Assembly (NCBI GenBank): GCA_023409435.1
Contig: JAEYHP010000156.1
Span: forward strand, 8,261-72,260
Length of the DNA stretch: 64,000 nucleotides
Direction of reading: 5' to 3'
Source of the DNA: Bacillota bacterium
GTDB lineage: Bacteria > Bacillota > Clostridia > Christensenellales > CAG-138
Below are positions 8,822-16,928 of this stretch, one piece after another. Made by a program: the position numbers and the translations under genes. Within the stretch, counting starts at the first letter, position 1, and every line of letters begins with the position of its first letter. Under the pieces are notes generated by a model. It saw nothing but the letters and a program-made list of their open reading frames with translations, was not told the origin of the DNA and made no database searches.

Positions 8822-8987
8822 GGGAACAGGTCATGGAAGTTGGGTGAAAATCCCGCGCAAGGCCGTTGCTGTAATTTGCCGAAGGGTTCGGGCATATGTC
8901 ACTGAGGGAATTCCCTCGGGAAGGCGCCCGAAAACCGCGCGCCCTGTTAGGGCGCAGGCGATAAGCCAGAATACTTGCCTGTATCCC
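8822..8987 (+). promoter_or_regulatory. Cobalamin (AdoCbl-type) riboswitch
   Basis: All main parts of the class are visible. A closing helix P1 forms between GGGAACAGG at 8822-8830 and CCTGTATCCC at 8978-8987. The core GGGTGAAAATCCC is followed by CGCAAG and CCGTTGCTGTAA, a GTCACTGAGGGAA block, and a long GC-rich arm. The B12 box ATAAGCCAGAATACTTGCC lies at 8961-8979. It controls the exported chelatase and ABC importer downstream, in line with the usual role of lowering cobalt/corrinoid uptake when cobalamin is plentiful. Confidence 0.95.
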
Positions 8988-9086
8988 TGCCGCATGGAAT
9001 GCGGCGTGTTCGGCTCTGCGGACCTCCGGAGCAATGGATATCGGCACAATCGTCTTTGGCGTATTCTCCATGTGTGCCTTTTTCAT

Positions 9087-9114
9087 GCCCGTTCGCAGTG
9101 CGAACGGGCTTTTT
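9087..9114 (+). terminator. Riboswitch-controlled intrinsic terminator
   Basis: GCCCGTTCGCA and TGCGAACGGGC (9087-9109) form an almost perfect palindrome followed by five T residues. It lies between the riboswitch and the first gene, so it is the likely expression platform. Confidence 0.88.
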
Positions 9115-9180
9115 GTATTGTCCGCCCATACGCGGTTCCCGTGTGGGCGATGGCAAATAAACAATATGGAGGAAAAACAA

Positions 9181-10050
9181 ATGAAACACCTCAAGATCAC
9201 TCTTACCCTCGTTCTGGCGCTCGCGTTCGTGATGCCCGTTGCTGCAGGCTGCGCGGCAAAACCCGCGGTAAAACCCGTGCTGCTGGTCGTCAGCTTCGGC
9301 ACGAGCTATAACGACAGCCGCGACATCACCATCGGCGCCATTGAAAACGCGCTCCAGGACACCTACCCCGAATACGAGGTGCGCCGCGCCTTCACGAGCC
9401 AGATCATCATCGACAAGCTCAAGGAACGCGACGGGCTCGAGATCGACAACGTGACCGAGGCCATGGACCGCCTTGTTGCCGACGGCGTAAAGGAAGTCGT
9501 TATCCAGCCCACCCATGTGATGAGCGGCTACGAGTACGACGATGTGATCGCCGAGGTCACGCCTTATCAAGATAAGTTCGACAGCTTCAAGACCGGCGAG
9601 CCGCTTCTTATTACGGATGCCGATTACGACAAGGTGGTTTCCGCAATCACAACGCAAACCGCCGCGTATGACGTGGACGGCACAGCCATCGTATTCATGG
9701 GCCACGGCACCGAGCATGATGCGAACGCCACCTACGCGAAGCTCCAGCAGAAGCTCACCGACGCGGGGCAGGATAACTACTTCATCGGCACCGTAGAGTC
9801 TACGCCCTCCGTGGACGACGTACTTGCGCTTGTACAGGCGAGCAATGCAAAAAAGGTCGTGCTTCTGCCGCTGATGATCGTTGCGGGCGACCATGCCAAC
9901 AACGACATGGCGGGCGACGAACCGGATTCTTGGAAGTCCGTCTTTACGGCTGCGGGCTTTGAGGTCGAGTGCCTTATCCAGGGCTTAGGCCAGAACACCG
10001 CGATACAGCAGCTGATCGCGGAGCATGCCGGCGCGGCCATGGGCAAGTAA
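9181..10050 (+). CDS. cbiK: CbiK-like sirohydrochlorin cobaltochelatase, exported lipoprotein
   Basis: The family inserts Co2+ into sirohydrochlorin. Of 289 residues, the first 23 form a signal peptide ending in a lipobox (VAAGC, Cys24), so the mature protein should be anchored outside the membrane. The chelatase domain (about 33-285) has the two metal histidines of CbiK: His112 in QPTHVMSGYEYDD and His238 in VAGDHANNDMAGDEPDSW, plus the conserved MGHGTEHDAN at 173-182. The ATG at 9181 follows GGAGG; a longer in-frame reading would run back into the terminator. A cytosolic CbiK has no signal; exported relatives are known from Desulfovibrio periplasm. Outside the cell it may load or hold metal or tetrapyrrole for the importer that follows. 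Confidence 0.9.
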   Translation: MKHLKITLTLVLALAFVMPVAAGCAAKPAVKPVLLVVSFGTSYNDSRDITIGAIENALQDTYPEYEVRRAFTSQIIIDKLKERDGLEIDNVTEAMDRLVADGVKEVVIQPTHVMSGYEYDDVIAEVTPYQDKFDSFKTGEPLLITDADYDKVVSAITTQTAAYDVDGTAIVFMGHGTEHDANATYAKLQQKLTDAGQDNYFIGTVESTPSVDDVLALVQASNAKKVVLLPLMIVAGDHANNDMAGDEPDSWKSVFTAAGFEVECLIQGLGQNTAIQQLIAEHAGAAMGK

Positions 10051-10124
10051 TCGAAGTAAAAAATCGAGGGCTGTCGCGGGCGTTTGCCGTGGCAGCCCGC
10101 ATGTTTAAGAAAGAGGAAATCCAC

Positions 10125-10607
10125 ATGAAAAAAGCATTTCTTGCACCGATCATACTTGTGCTGTTCGCGCTCCTTTTTTCCTCCTGCGCCGTGCAGCCCA
10201 CGGAGCAGACGCCCGCGCCTGCGCCGGAGCTTATACCCATCTATGCGAACCGGGTCGCGGAGGGCGCCTATGCGATCGAGGTCTTATCAAGTTCTTCGAT
10301 GTTTCGTGTGGTGGACGCGCAGCTTACCGTAAAGGACGGAGCCATGACCTGCGTAATGACCATGAGCGGCCAAGGCTACGGCAAGCTGTACATGGGCACG
10401 GGCGAACAGGCGCTTGCCGATACGGAGGATCATACTATCCCGTCCGTTATCAACGCCGAGGGTGCCGTTACCTTTGAGGTGCCCGTGGAGGCGCTCGACA
10501 TGGATATCGACTGCGCCGCGTGGAGCATCAAAAAGGAATCGTGGTACGACCGCGTACTCGTGTTCCAATCCACGCTGATTCCCGCGGAAGCGATTGTGGC
10601 GGAATAA
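10125..10607 (+). CDS. Surface lipoprotein, predicted beta-sandwich, importer-associated
   Basis: This 160-residue protein has a signal peptide with lipobox FSSC (Cys19) and a short Pro/Thr/Glu-rich spacer. The domain from about 38 to 155 has the pattern DGAMTCVMTMSGQGYGKLYM followed later by VTFEVPVEALD and VLVFQS. Similar small domains are common in clostridial surface proteins beside iron, haem or corrinoid importers, and the fold resembles a NEAT-like ligand-binding sandwich, though no binding motif can be proven by eye. It is related to the next protein (see 10612-11121). The ATG follows GAGGAAA. Confidence 0.6.
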   Translation: MKKAFLAPIILVLFALLFSSCAVQPTEQTPAPAPELIPIYANRVAEGAYAIEVLSSSSMFRVVDAQLTVKDGAMTCVMTMSGQGYGKLYMGTGEQALADTEDHTIPSVINAEGAVTFEVPVEALDMDIDCAAWSIKKESWYDRVLVFQSTLIPAEAIVAE

Positions 10608-10611
10608 GCCT

Positions 10612-11121
10612 ATGCGGAAACTGGGCTGCCTGGCTTTCGCCTTCTTCCTTCTGCTCGCGCCCCTCTGTGCGCTGGCCGCCGAATTGCCCGCCGGCGGGCA
10701 ATATACCGTTGCGGCCATTCTGAGCGGCGGCTCGGGCAGGGTGAGCGTCGCTTCGCCCGCCGAATTGACGATCCAAGACGGCGCCGCCACGGCTACAGTG
10801 GTATGGTCCAGCCCCTATTACGAGTACATGCTCGTAAACGGCGAAACCTATTACCCCGTGCAGGAGGAAGGGAATTCAACCTTCGAAATCCCTGTAACGC
10901 TCGATACGGACATCCCCTTTTCCGCGCAGACAATCGCCATGAGCGAGCCGCATGTGATCGAATACACATTGAGATTCGATTCCGTAACGCTGGAGCCGCT
11001 GAACGGCGGCACGGCGGATGTTCTTCTTTGGATTCTCCTAACCCTCGCCATTGCACTTGCGGGTGCGGTTTTTCTTATAGTACGGCGAGGGAAGCGCGCG
11101 AAAAAAGGACAAACGCCATGA
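10612..11121 (+). CDS. Membrane-anchored surface protein, paralogue of the preceding lipoprotein
   Basis: The 169 residues have an N-terminal signal peptide (about 1-21, LCALAA cleavage), one domain, and a C-terminal membrane helix (about 138-158) ending in a basic RRGKRAKKG tail, so the domain is held at the outer face. The pattern IQDGAATATVVWSSPYYEYM followed by STFEIPV and YTLRFDS parallels the preceding protein and suggests a duplication. The Tyr-rich YYEYM segment is where NEAT-like domains bind haem, but that link is inference. Four bases of overlap with the next gene point to co-translation. Confidence 0.6.
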   Translation: MRKLGCLAFAFFLLLAPLCALAAELPAGGQYTVAAILSGGSGRVSVASPAELTIQDGAATATVVWSSPYYEYMLVNGETYYPVQEEGNSTFEIPVTLDTDIPFSAQTIAMSEPHVIEYTLRFDSVTLEPLNGGTADVLLWILLTLAIALAGAVFLIVRRGKRAKKGQTP

Positions 11122-12260
11122 AACGGTTTTTATCCCTCGCGCTTTGCTGTTTGCTTTTGCTGCCTTTCGCTGCGGGCTGTACCAAAAGCGCGCAGGGCAA
11201 CAATAGAGACCTAGGCAACGGATGGCAAGCAGAGCGAAGCATGGCGCTCGAATATGCCACGCAATTTTCCGTGGACTATTACGAGGGCAGCTACAAACTC
11301 ATCTGCCTATCCGATGGCAGCCGGTTTCTGACCGTGCCGGAGGGTGCAGAAATTCCCGAAGGCCTCGACGCGGATATTACGGTGCTGCGTCAGCCCATCA
11401 AGGATATTTACCTTGTCGCTACCTCCGCCATGTGCCTGTTCGACGCGCTGAATTCGATTAGCGCCATCAGCCTTTCCGGCACGAAGGCGGAGGACTGGTA
11501 CAGCGTGAACGCCCGTGCGGCCATGGAGCAGGGCAGCATCCTCTATGCGGGCAAGTACAGCGAACCCGATTATGAGCTGATTTTATCGAGCGACTGTTCT
11601 CTGGCTGTCGAATCCACCATGATCTCCCACACGCCGGAGGTCAAGGAAAAGCTCGAGGATCTGGGCATTCCCGTGCTAATCGATCAATCCAGCCTTGAAA
11701 AGCACCCCTTGGGCAGGACGGAATGGCTCAAGCTCTATGCCGCGCTCCTCAATAAGGAAGGCGAAGCCGAACGCCTTTTTGACGATCAGATCAAATTCTT
11801 GGGCGAGGCAGCAAGCAAGGAGAACACGGGCAAGACCGTGGCGTTTTTTTACATCAGCACGTCGGGTTACGCCGTCGCGCGAAAGTCCGGCGACTATGTC
11901 ACAAAGATGATCGAGCTTGCTGGCGGCAATTATAGTTTCAGCGGCCTTGGCGACCCTGAAACCGCCACCTCCACGGTCACGCTGGAAATGGAAAAGTTCT
12001 ACGCGACCGCCAGGGATGCGGACTTCATCATCTACAACAGCAACATAGGCGGCGAGCTACAAAGCCTCGGCGAGTTGACCACGAAAAACGAGCTGCTGAA
12101 GGATTTTAAGGCCGTGCAGAACGGGAACGTCTGGTGTACGAATAAAAACCTGTTTCAGGAAACGACACAGCTCGGGCGAATGATATTGGATATCAACCGT
12201 ATGCTTACAAACGACGACCCCGCACTTACGAAGCTCAATTTCCTGTATAGGCTCCAATAG
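11118..12260 (+). CDS. ABC importer substrate-binding lipoprotein (BtuF/FecB type)
   Basis: This 380-residue protein has a lipoprotein signal (FAAGC, Cys19) and a class III periplasmic-binding-protein fold (PF01497 type): a first lobe with LRQPIKDIYLVATSAMCLFD, a helical linker, and a second lobe ending in an FQETTQLGRMILDINRML helix. It should capture a corrinoid, iron chelate or haem and deliver it to the FecCD-type permease encoded next. The riboswitch and cbiK upstream favour a corrinoid or cobalt-tetrapyrrole. The ATG overlaps the previous stop by 4 bases. Confidence 0.85.
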   Translation: MKRFLSLALCCLLLLPFAAGCTKSAQGNNRDLGNGWQAERSMALEYATQFSVDYYEGSYKLICLSDGSRFLTVPEGAEIPEGLDADITVLRQPIKDIYLVATSAMCLFDALNSISAISLSGTKAEDWYSVNARAAMEQGSILYAGKYSEPDYELILSSDCSLAVESTMISHTPEVKEKLEDLGIPVLIDQSSLEKHPLGRTEWLKLYAALLNKEGEAERLFDDQIKFLGEAASKENTGKTVAFFYISTSGYAVARKSGDYVTKMIELAGGNYSFSGLGDPETATSTVTLEMEKFYATARDADFIIYNSNIGGELQSLGELTTKNELLKDFKAVQNGNVWCTNKNLFQETTQLGRMILDINRMLTNDDPALTKLNFLYRLQ

Positions 12261-12273
12261 AGAAAGGAACGGC

Positions 12274-13299
12274 ATGGAAGGCACCGAAGAAAAGCCGCGT
12301 GCAAGGTTTTGGATCGTTTTGTTTGCGCTGCTTGCCGCGTTTTTCATTTTAATATGCCTCAATGTGATGCTGGGCAGCGTGCAGGCGCCCGTTTCGGACA
12401 CACTCCGCATCCTGTTCGGGCGCGGCGGCGATGCGCTTTACAGCGACGTCATTTATAAAATAAGGCTCCCGCGCATGCTCGCGGGCGTCCTTTTGGGCGG
12501 CGCGCTCGCGCTTTCGGGCTTCTTGCTGCAGACGTTTTTCAACAACCCCATCGCGGGGCCGTATGTGCTCGGCATTTCCTCCGGCGCGAAGCTGACGGTA
12601 GCCCTCGTGATGGTGCTAATACTTGGTGCGGGCAAAAGCGTAAGCTCCGTGGCGCTCATCGGTGCGGCTTTTGTTGGCGCGATGCTTTCCATGGGCTTTG
12701 TGCTTTTGCTTTCGCAGAATATTCGTCGCTCGGCCATGCTTATCGTCAGCGGCGTGATGCTCGGCTACATCTTTTCCGCCATTACGGATTTTATCGTCAC
12801 ATTCGCGGACGACGCGAGCATCGTAAACCTGCACAACTGGTCGCGCGGCAGCTTCTCCGGCGTTTCGTGGGACGACGTACGGGTGATGGCCGTGGTTGTT
12901 CTCATCACCTCGCTTCTCGTGTTTTTCCTTTCCAAGCCCATCGGCGCGTATCAGCTTGGGGAAAGCTACGCCAAGAGCATGGGCGTGAACGTAAAAGCGT
13001 TCCGCTTGGCGCTCATCCTGCTTTCGAGCGTGCTTTCCGCCTGCGTGACCGCTTTTGCGGGGCCGATCTCCTTTGTGGGCATCGCCGTACCGCATCTTGT
13101 GAAGGCGCTTTTGAAAACCTCGCGCCCGCTCCTTGTAATACCCGTATGCTTCCTGGGCGGCGCAATATTCTGCCTTGTCTGCGACCTGATCGCGCGGACG
13201 CTGTTTTCCCCGCTGGAGCTTAGCATCAGCTCCGTGACAGCGGTGTTCGGCGCGCCCGTCGTCATTGCCGTGATGCTCAAAAAGCGCGCGAGGGATTGA
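12274..13299 (+). CDS. ABC importer permease (BtuC/FecCD type)
   Basis: The 341-residue membrane protein has about ten hydrophobic helices and the FecCD signatures RLPRMLAGVLLGGALALSG, NPIAGPYVLGISSGA and GPISFVGIAVPHL. It forms the channel with the binding protein before it and the ATPase after it. The Shine-Dalgarno AGAAAGG precedes the ATG. Its stop lies two bases before the ATPase start. Confidence 0.9.
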   Translation: MEGTEEKPRARFWIVLFALLAAFFILICLNVMLGSVQAPVSDTLRILFGRGGDALYSDVIYKIRLPRMLAGVLLGGALALSGFLLQTFFNNPIAGPYVLGISSGAKLTVALVMVLILGAGKSVSSVALIGAAFVGAMLSMGFVLLLSQNIRRSAMLIVSGVMLGYIFSAITDFIVTFADDASIVNLHNWSRGSFSGVSWDDVRVMAVVVLITSLLVFFLSKPIGAYQLGESYAKSMGVNVKAFRLALILLSSVLSACVTAFAGPISFVGIAVPHLVKALLKTSRPLLVIPVCFLGGAIFCLVCDLIARTLFSPLELSISSVTAVFGAPVVIAVMLKKRARD

Positions 13300-13301
13300 G
13301 C

Positions 13302-14414
13302 ATGGACTACTTCTTTTCCAGCAAACAGCTGGCCGTGGGCTACAACGGCAAGCCGCTCATCAGGGATATCGAGATACGGCTTCAAAAAGGTCGCATCCTG
13401 ACGCTCATCGGTCCCAACGGCTCGGGCAAGTCTACGATTTTACGCAGCATCACCAAGCACCTCAAAAGCATCGCCGGTACGGTGTACATCGGCGGGCGCT
13501 CCATTGCGGATATGAGTGACCGCGACTTTTCCTACCGCATATCCGTGGTGCTGACCGAAAGACTTCGCACGGAGCTTATGACATGCGAGGAGATCGTGGA
13601 AGCGGGGCGCTACCCCTATACGGGCGTTCTTGGTATCCTCTCCGACACGGACAGGGCCGCAGTGCGCGAGGCCATGGCGCTTGTAAACGTGACGGATCTA
13701 AAAGACCGCGACTTCATGCAGATCAGCGACGGGCAGCGCCAGCGGGTGCTGCTTGCGCGGGCCATCTGCCAGCAACCCAAGATCATCGTGCTGGACGAGC
13801 CGACCTCGTACCTGGATATCCGCTACGAACTGGAACTTCTCGACATCCTGCGCGATATGGCGCGGGAACGGGGCATAGCCGTAATCCTATCCTTGCATAA
13901 CCTAAATTTGGCGCAGCGCGTTTCGGACGATGTGCTGTGCGTCAAGGGCGAACATATTTCCCATTACGGCAACGCAAGCGATATTTTTCGCCGTGACCTC
14001 ATCCACGAGCTTTACGGTCTTACGGATGGCAGCTACAATCCGCTGTTCGGAAGCGTCGAATTGAAGCGGCCCGAGGGCGAGCCGCGCGTGTTCGTGGTCG
14101 CAGGCGGCGGCACGGGCGCCGAAGTTTACAGGACGCTGCAAAAAAAACGTATCCCCTTCATCACGGGCATACTCCACGAAAACGACGTCGACTATCAGGT
14201 GGCGCGGGACCTCGCAAGCGAGGTCATCAGCGAAAAGAGCTTCCATGCCATTTCGGACGCCGCCTATGCGCGCGCGCTCGAAAAGCTCCGCGCATGCGAC
14301 ACGATGCTAAACTGCCTCACCGAATACGGCGAGACCAACCTAAAAAACCGCGCGCTTTACGAGGAAGCGAAGGCGATGGGGTGCAAGGTGGTTGGTGAAG
14401 TGGAGGAACTGTAA
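13302..14414 (+). CDS. ABC importer ATPase with extra C-terminal domain
   Basis: Residues 1-250 are an ordinary BtuD/FecE-type nucleotide-binding domain: Walker A GPNGSGKS at 37-44, signature ISDGQRQR, Walker B IIVLDEPTSYLD and switch His in LSLHNLN. The ABC signature has SD in place of SG. Residues about 262-370 form an added domain beginning RVFVVAGGGTGAEVYR, which reads like a small Rossmann-type alpha/beta domain. The family is normally about 250-270 residues, so this is an unusual fusion. A TTG lies six bases upstream in frame; the ATG at 13302 was chosen. Confidence 0.88.
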   Translation: MDYFFSSKQLAVGYNGKPLIRDIEIRLQKGRILTLIGPNGSGKSTILRSITKHLKSIAGTVYIGGRSIADMSDRDFSYRISVVLTERLRTELMTCEEIVEAGRYPYTGVLGILSDTDRAAVREAMALVNVTDLKDRDFMQISDGQRQRVLLARAICQQPKIIVLDEPTSYLDIRYELELLDILRDMARERGIAVILSLHNLNLAQRVSDDVLCVKGEHISHYGNASDIFRRDLIHELYGLTDGSYNPLFGSVELKRPEGEPRVFVVAGGGTGAEVYRTLQKKRIPFITGILHENDVDYQVARDLASEVISEKSFHAISDAAYARALEKLRACDTMLNCLTEYGETNLKNRALYEEAKAMGCKVVGEVEEL

Positions 14415-14522
14415 GAAGCGGAAAACCAAGGGTAGAAAACAAGTATCCAATTATTTGCGCTTCACGGTGCTTGCTTAAAAAGAAAGCAATTTTCACAATG
14501 CCAAATAATTTATTGACACTCC

Positions 14523-14555
14523 AAGGCATCCCTTCTTCATAGAAGCGGATGCCTT
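14523..14555. terminator. Hairpin between convergent genes
   Basis: AAGGCATCC (14523-14531) and GGATGCCTT (14547-14555) enclose CTTCT and AGAAG, giving a stem of 14 pairs with one bulge. There is no clean T tract on either side, so it may act as a weak bidirectional terminator or an RNA 3' end stabiliser between the importer operon and kdgK. The rest of 14415-14615 shows nothing recognisable. Confidence 0.5.
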
Positions 14556-14615
14556 CAAATGAAATAGACTCTCTGAATTTAACGGTTCAACTGCTTGCCG
14601 GAACTTATTGTTCCA

Positions 14616-15644
14616 TCAGCGTTGCACACGACCGGAGCCGTCGCCACCGATGAGATTCATGACCTCGTTTACCGAGGAGAGATTGAAGTCAAACTCGATA
14701 GAGTGCTTGAGACAGCTGGCGCCCGCCGCGAACTCGACCGCTTTTTGATTGTCAAAATCGTTGAGGCAGGCATAGATGAGACCGGAGGCAAAAGAATCTC
14801 CGCCGCCAACTCGGTCCACGATCTGCATAGCATATTTTCTCGAAAGATAGGTCGTATCATCGGCGTAGAGCATGGCCGACCAATTATTAACCGAAGCGGA
14901 GATTGATTCACGCAGCGTGATTGCAACCTTCTCAAAGCCAAAGGTTTCGGTTAGCTTTTTCGCGAGGCCGGAATAGCCTTCAATGCTCAACTTCCCTGCC
15001 GTAATATCGGTATTATCCGCCTTGATACCAAGAACCTTTTCGGAATCCTCCTCGTTAGCAATACAGACGTCAACATACTGCATAAGGGGCTTCGTGGCAG
15101 CCTGAGCCTCTTGGGGCGTCCAAAGAGATTTGCGGTAATTAAGGTCTATGCTGACCTTTACCCCATGCCTTTTAGCGGCGATGCAGGCCTGCCTGCATAT
15201 CTCCTGCATATTTTTACTCAGAGCTACAGTGATGCCGGTAAAGTGAAACCAGCCAGCATCCTTGAAGATTTCGTCCCAATCAAAGTCGCTGGGATCCGCC
15301 TCTGCGACGGCGGAGTGCTTACGGTCATAAATGACCTTGGAAGGACGCTGAGAGGCACCGCGTTCAAGATAATAGACACCCATACGCTCGCCGCCCCAGG
15401 CAATGTGCTTGGTCTCAACTTCAAACTTTGTCAGCATGCGCTTGGCGCAGCGACCTATCTCATTGTCTGGGAATTTCGTTACCATCTCGGCAGGCATGCC
15501 CATGTAGGACAGAGCGATGGCCATATTGGCCTCCGCACCAGTATAGTTAAGGTTGAAATTATTCGCCTGCGCAAGACGAAGATAACCGTCCGGCGCAAGA
15601 CGCAGCATCATTTCGCCGAATCCAATAAATTTTTTCTTTTCCAT
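14616..15644 (-). CDS. kdgK: 2-keto-3-deoxygluconate kinase (PfkB family)
   Basis: KdgK phosphorylates 2-keto-3-deoxygluconate to KDPG. The 342 residues have the PfkB opening IGFGEMMLRLAPDG, typical of KDG kinases, and the anion-hole/catalytic motif VGGGDSFASG near residue 290, in which the usual GAGD is GGGD. It is followed on the same strand by nothing and preceded by KDPG aldolase 18 bases away, its pathway partner. The Shine-Dalgarno GGAGAAC precedes the start. Confidence 0.9.
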   Translation of the reverse strand: MEKKKFIGFGEMMLRLAPDGYLRLAQANNFNLNYTGAEANMAIALSYMGMPAEMVTKFPDNEIGRCAKRMLTKFEVETKHIAWGGERMGVYYLERGASQRPSKVIYDRKHSAVAEADPSDFDWDEIFKDAGWFHFTGITVALSKNMQEICRQACIAAKRHGVKVSIDLNYRKSLWTPQEAQAATKPLMQYVDVCIANEEDSEKVLGIKADNTDITAGKLSIEGYSGLAKKLTETFGFEKVAITLRESISASVNNWSAMLYADDTTYLSRKYAMQIVDRVGGGDSFASGLIYACLNDFDNQKAVEFAAGASCLKHSIEFDFNLSSVNEVMNLIGGDGSGRVQR

Positions 15645-15662
15645 GACCTGTTCTCCTCACGA

Positions 15663-16310
15663 TCAATATGCTTTTGCAATCTCAGTGAAGTCCCTTGCTC
15701 TCTTGGAAATCTCCACAAAATCGCCCGCAGCAATGCACTTTTTGTCGCAAAGACGCCCACTGATACCTGCACCCGCAAAGCCCAGTTCAAGATACTGGCC
15801 GAAATTGTCCTCGGTTACGCCGCCAGTCGCGCAGAGCTTGACGTGGCTAATGGGTGCAAGGATATCCTTGATATAGGAAAAATTGAGGTAACCTGAGGGA
15901 AACAGCTTGACTATGTCCGCTCCATAGTTGTGGGCAGCAATGATCTCGCTCGGCGTCATCGCGCCGGGAATGGACACAAGGCCAAGTTCCTTGGTATAAG
16001 CAATAATCTCGGGATCGGTGTTCGGCGAGATGATATAGCGTCCGCCCGCCTCTTTGGCAGCCTTGACTTGCTCTTTGGTCAGGACGGTGCCCGCACCGAA
16101 CATCATTTGGTCGCCGTATTTTTTATTGAGAGCGTCGACGGCCTCGCTGGTTTTCCTGACGCACGCAGGGTCCGCCTGATCAAATGTAACCTCAATGAGT
16201 TTTACGCCGCCCGTAAGCAGCGCGCCCGCAAGATTGAGCAGGTCTTCACCGTAGACCTTGCGGCAGATGGTAATCACTTTGTTTTGCAATATAAACTTAA
16301 GAGTATCCAT
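15663..16310 (-). CDS. eda: KDPG / KHG aldolase
   Basis: The enzyme splits 2-keto-3-deoxy-6-phosphogluconate to pyruvate and glyceraldehyde 3-phosphate. The 215-residue TIM barrel has Glu40 in LIEVTFD, the GAGTVL loop at 72-77 and the Schiff-base Lys135 in VKLFPSGYL; the phosphate loop reads CATGGV. With the KDG kinase immediately downstream it completes the lower part of hexuronate or aldonate breakdown. Start is fixed by AAAGGAG 10 bases upstream. Confidence 0.93.
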   Translation of the reverse strand: MDTLKFILQNKVITICRKVYGEDLLNLAGALLTGGVKLIEVTFDQADPACVRKTSEAVDALNKKYGDQMMFGAGTVLTKEQVKAAKEAGGRYIISPNTDPEIIAYTKELGLVSIPGAMTPSEIIAAHNYGADIVKLFPSGYLNFSYIKDILAPISHVKLCATGGVTEDNFGQYLELGFAGAGISGRLCDKKCIAAGDFVEISKRARDFTEIAKAY

Positions 16311-16440
16311 ATTGATAATCTCCTTTGATTATTTGATTATTGAAAAACTACTTGCAGCAGTTCCTCTATCCGGTAGTTTCTTTACCCAACAAATTCAGCT
16401 TTGCATTCCGAATTAACCCTGCTGGTATATAGTTGACCCA

Positions 16441-16803
16441 TCATGCTCTGAGCAGATGGATGGCAAACCCTTCAATTTCTTCTTGGAGAAATATGCGAAC
16501 AATCCCTCCCTCTGCGTTGCGGGTAATCGATTCATCGATGAAAGCGACGCCCTGCTCCTTCAAATAATGAATCGCCTCGTCAATATCGCTTGTTTTTACG
16601 GCGATGTGTCCGTTTGAGCCATATCCCGGCTTTTTCAAGAGTTCAATTTCTTTACTTGCAAAAACGGAAGAGTTTCCGTGTTTAACAGGGAAGCCAAACA
16701 GGTCGTTAAATTTTGCCCCAGCCACGGCGGCGCTCTGTTCATCGGGGCAATTGATGCCAATATGCGCTACGGTAAATCCCAGATCAGTGATCGGCTTCTT
16801 CAT
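16441..16803 (-). CDS. VOC-family (glyoxalase-like) protein
   Basis: This 120-residue protein has the vicinal oxygen chelate pattern: VAHIGINCPD with a metal-type His near residue 15, NGHIAVKTSDIDEAI in the second beta-alpha unit and EGFAIHLLRA at the end. Proteins of this type often accompany or are fused to KDPG aldolase in clostridia, so a role in handling a keto-sugar intermediate is plausible, but the substrate is unknown. It is the first gene of the kdg cluster, 130 bases before eda, and its start is 125 bases from the divergent AraC gene. Confidence 0.75.
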   Translation of the reverse strand: MKKPITDLGFTVAHIGINCPDEQSAAVAGAKFNDLFGFPVKHGNSSVFASKEIELLKKPGYGSNGHIAVKTSDIDEAIHYLKEQGVAFIDESITRNAEGGIVRIFLQEEIEGFAIHLLRA

Positions 16804-16928
16804 CTCTTTTTTCTCCCATCCGGTTTTGCTGTTTCTATACTTATTGTCATGCAGAATATCTTCACAAACAATAGAAGGAGTTACTGCAATATGTTGTAAT
16901 ATTACGATTCTTTTGATAGTATCATATT

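Noticed and set aside
8947..9894. Long minus-strand frame of 315 codons opposite cbiK
   Set aside because: It lies entirely antisense to the chelatase gene, is full of His and Val-Gly stretches from reversed GC-rich codons, and has no ribosome binding site.
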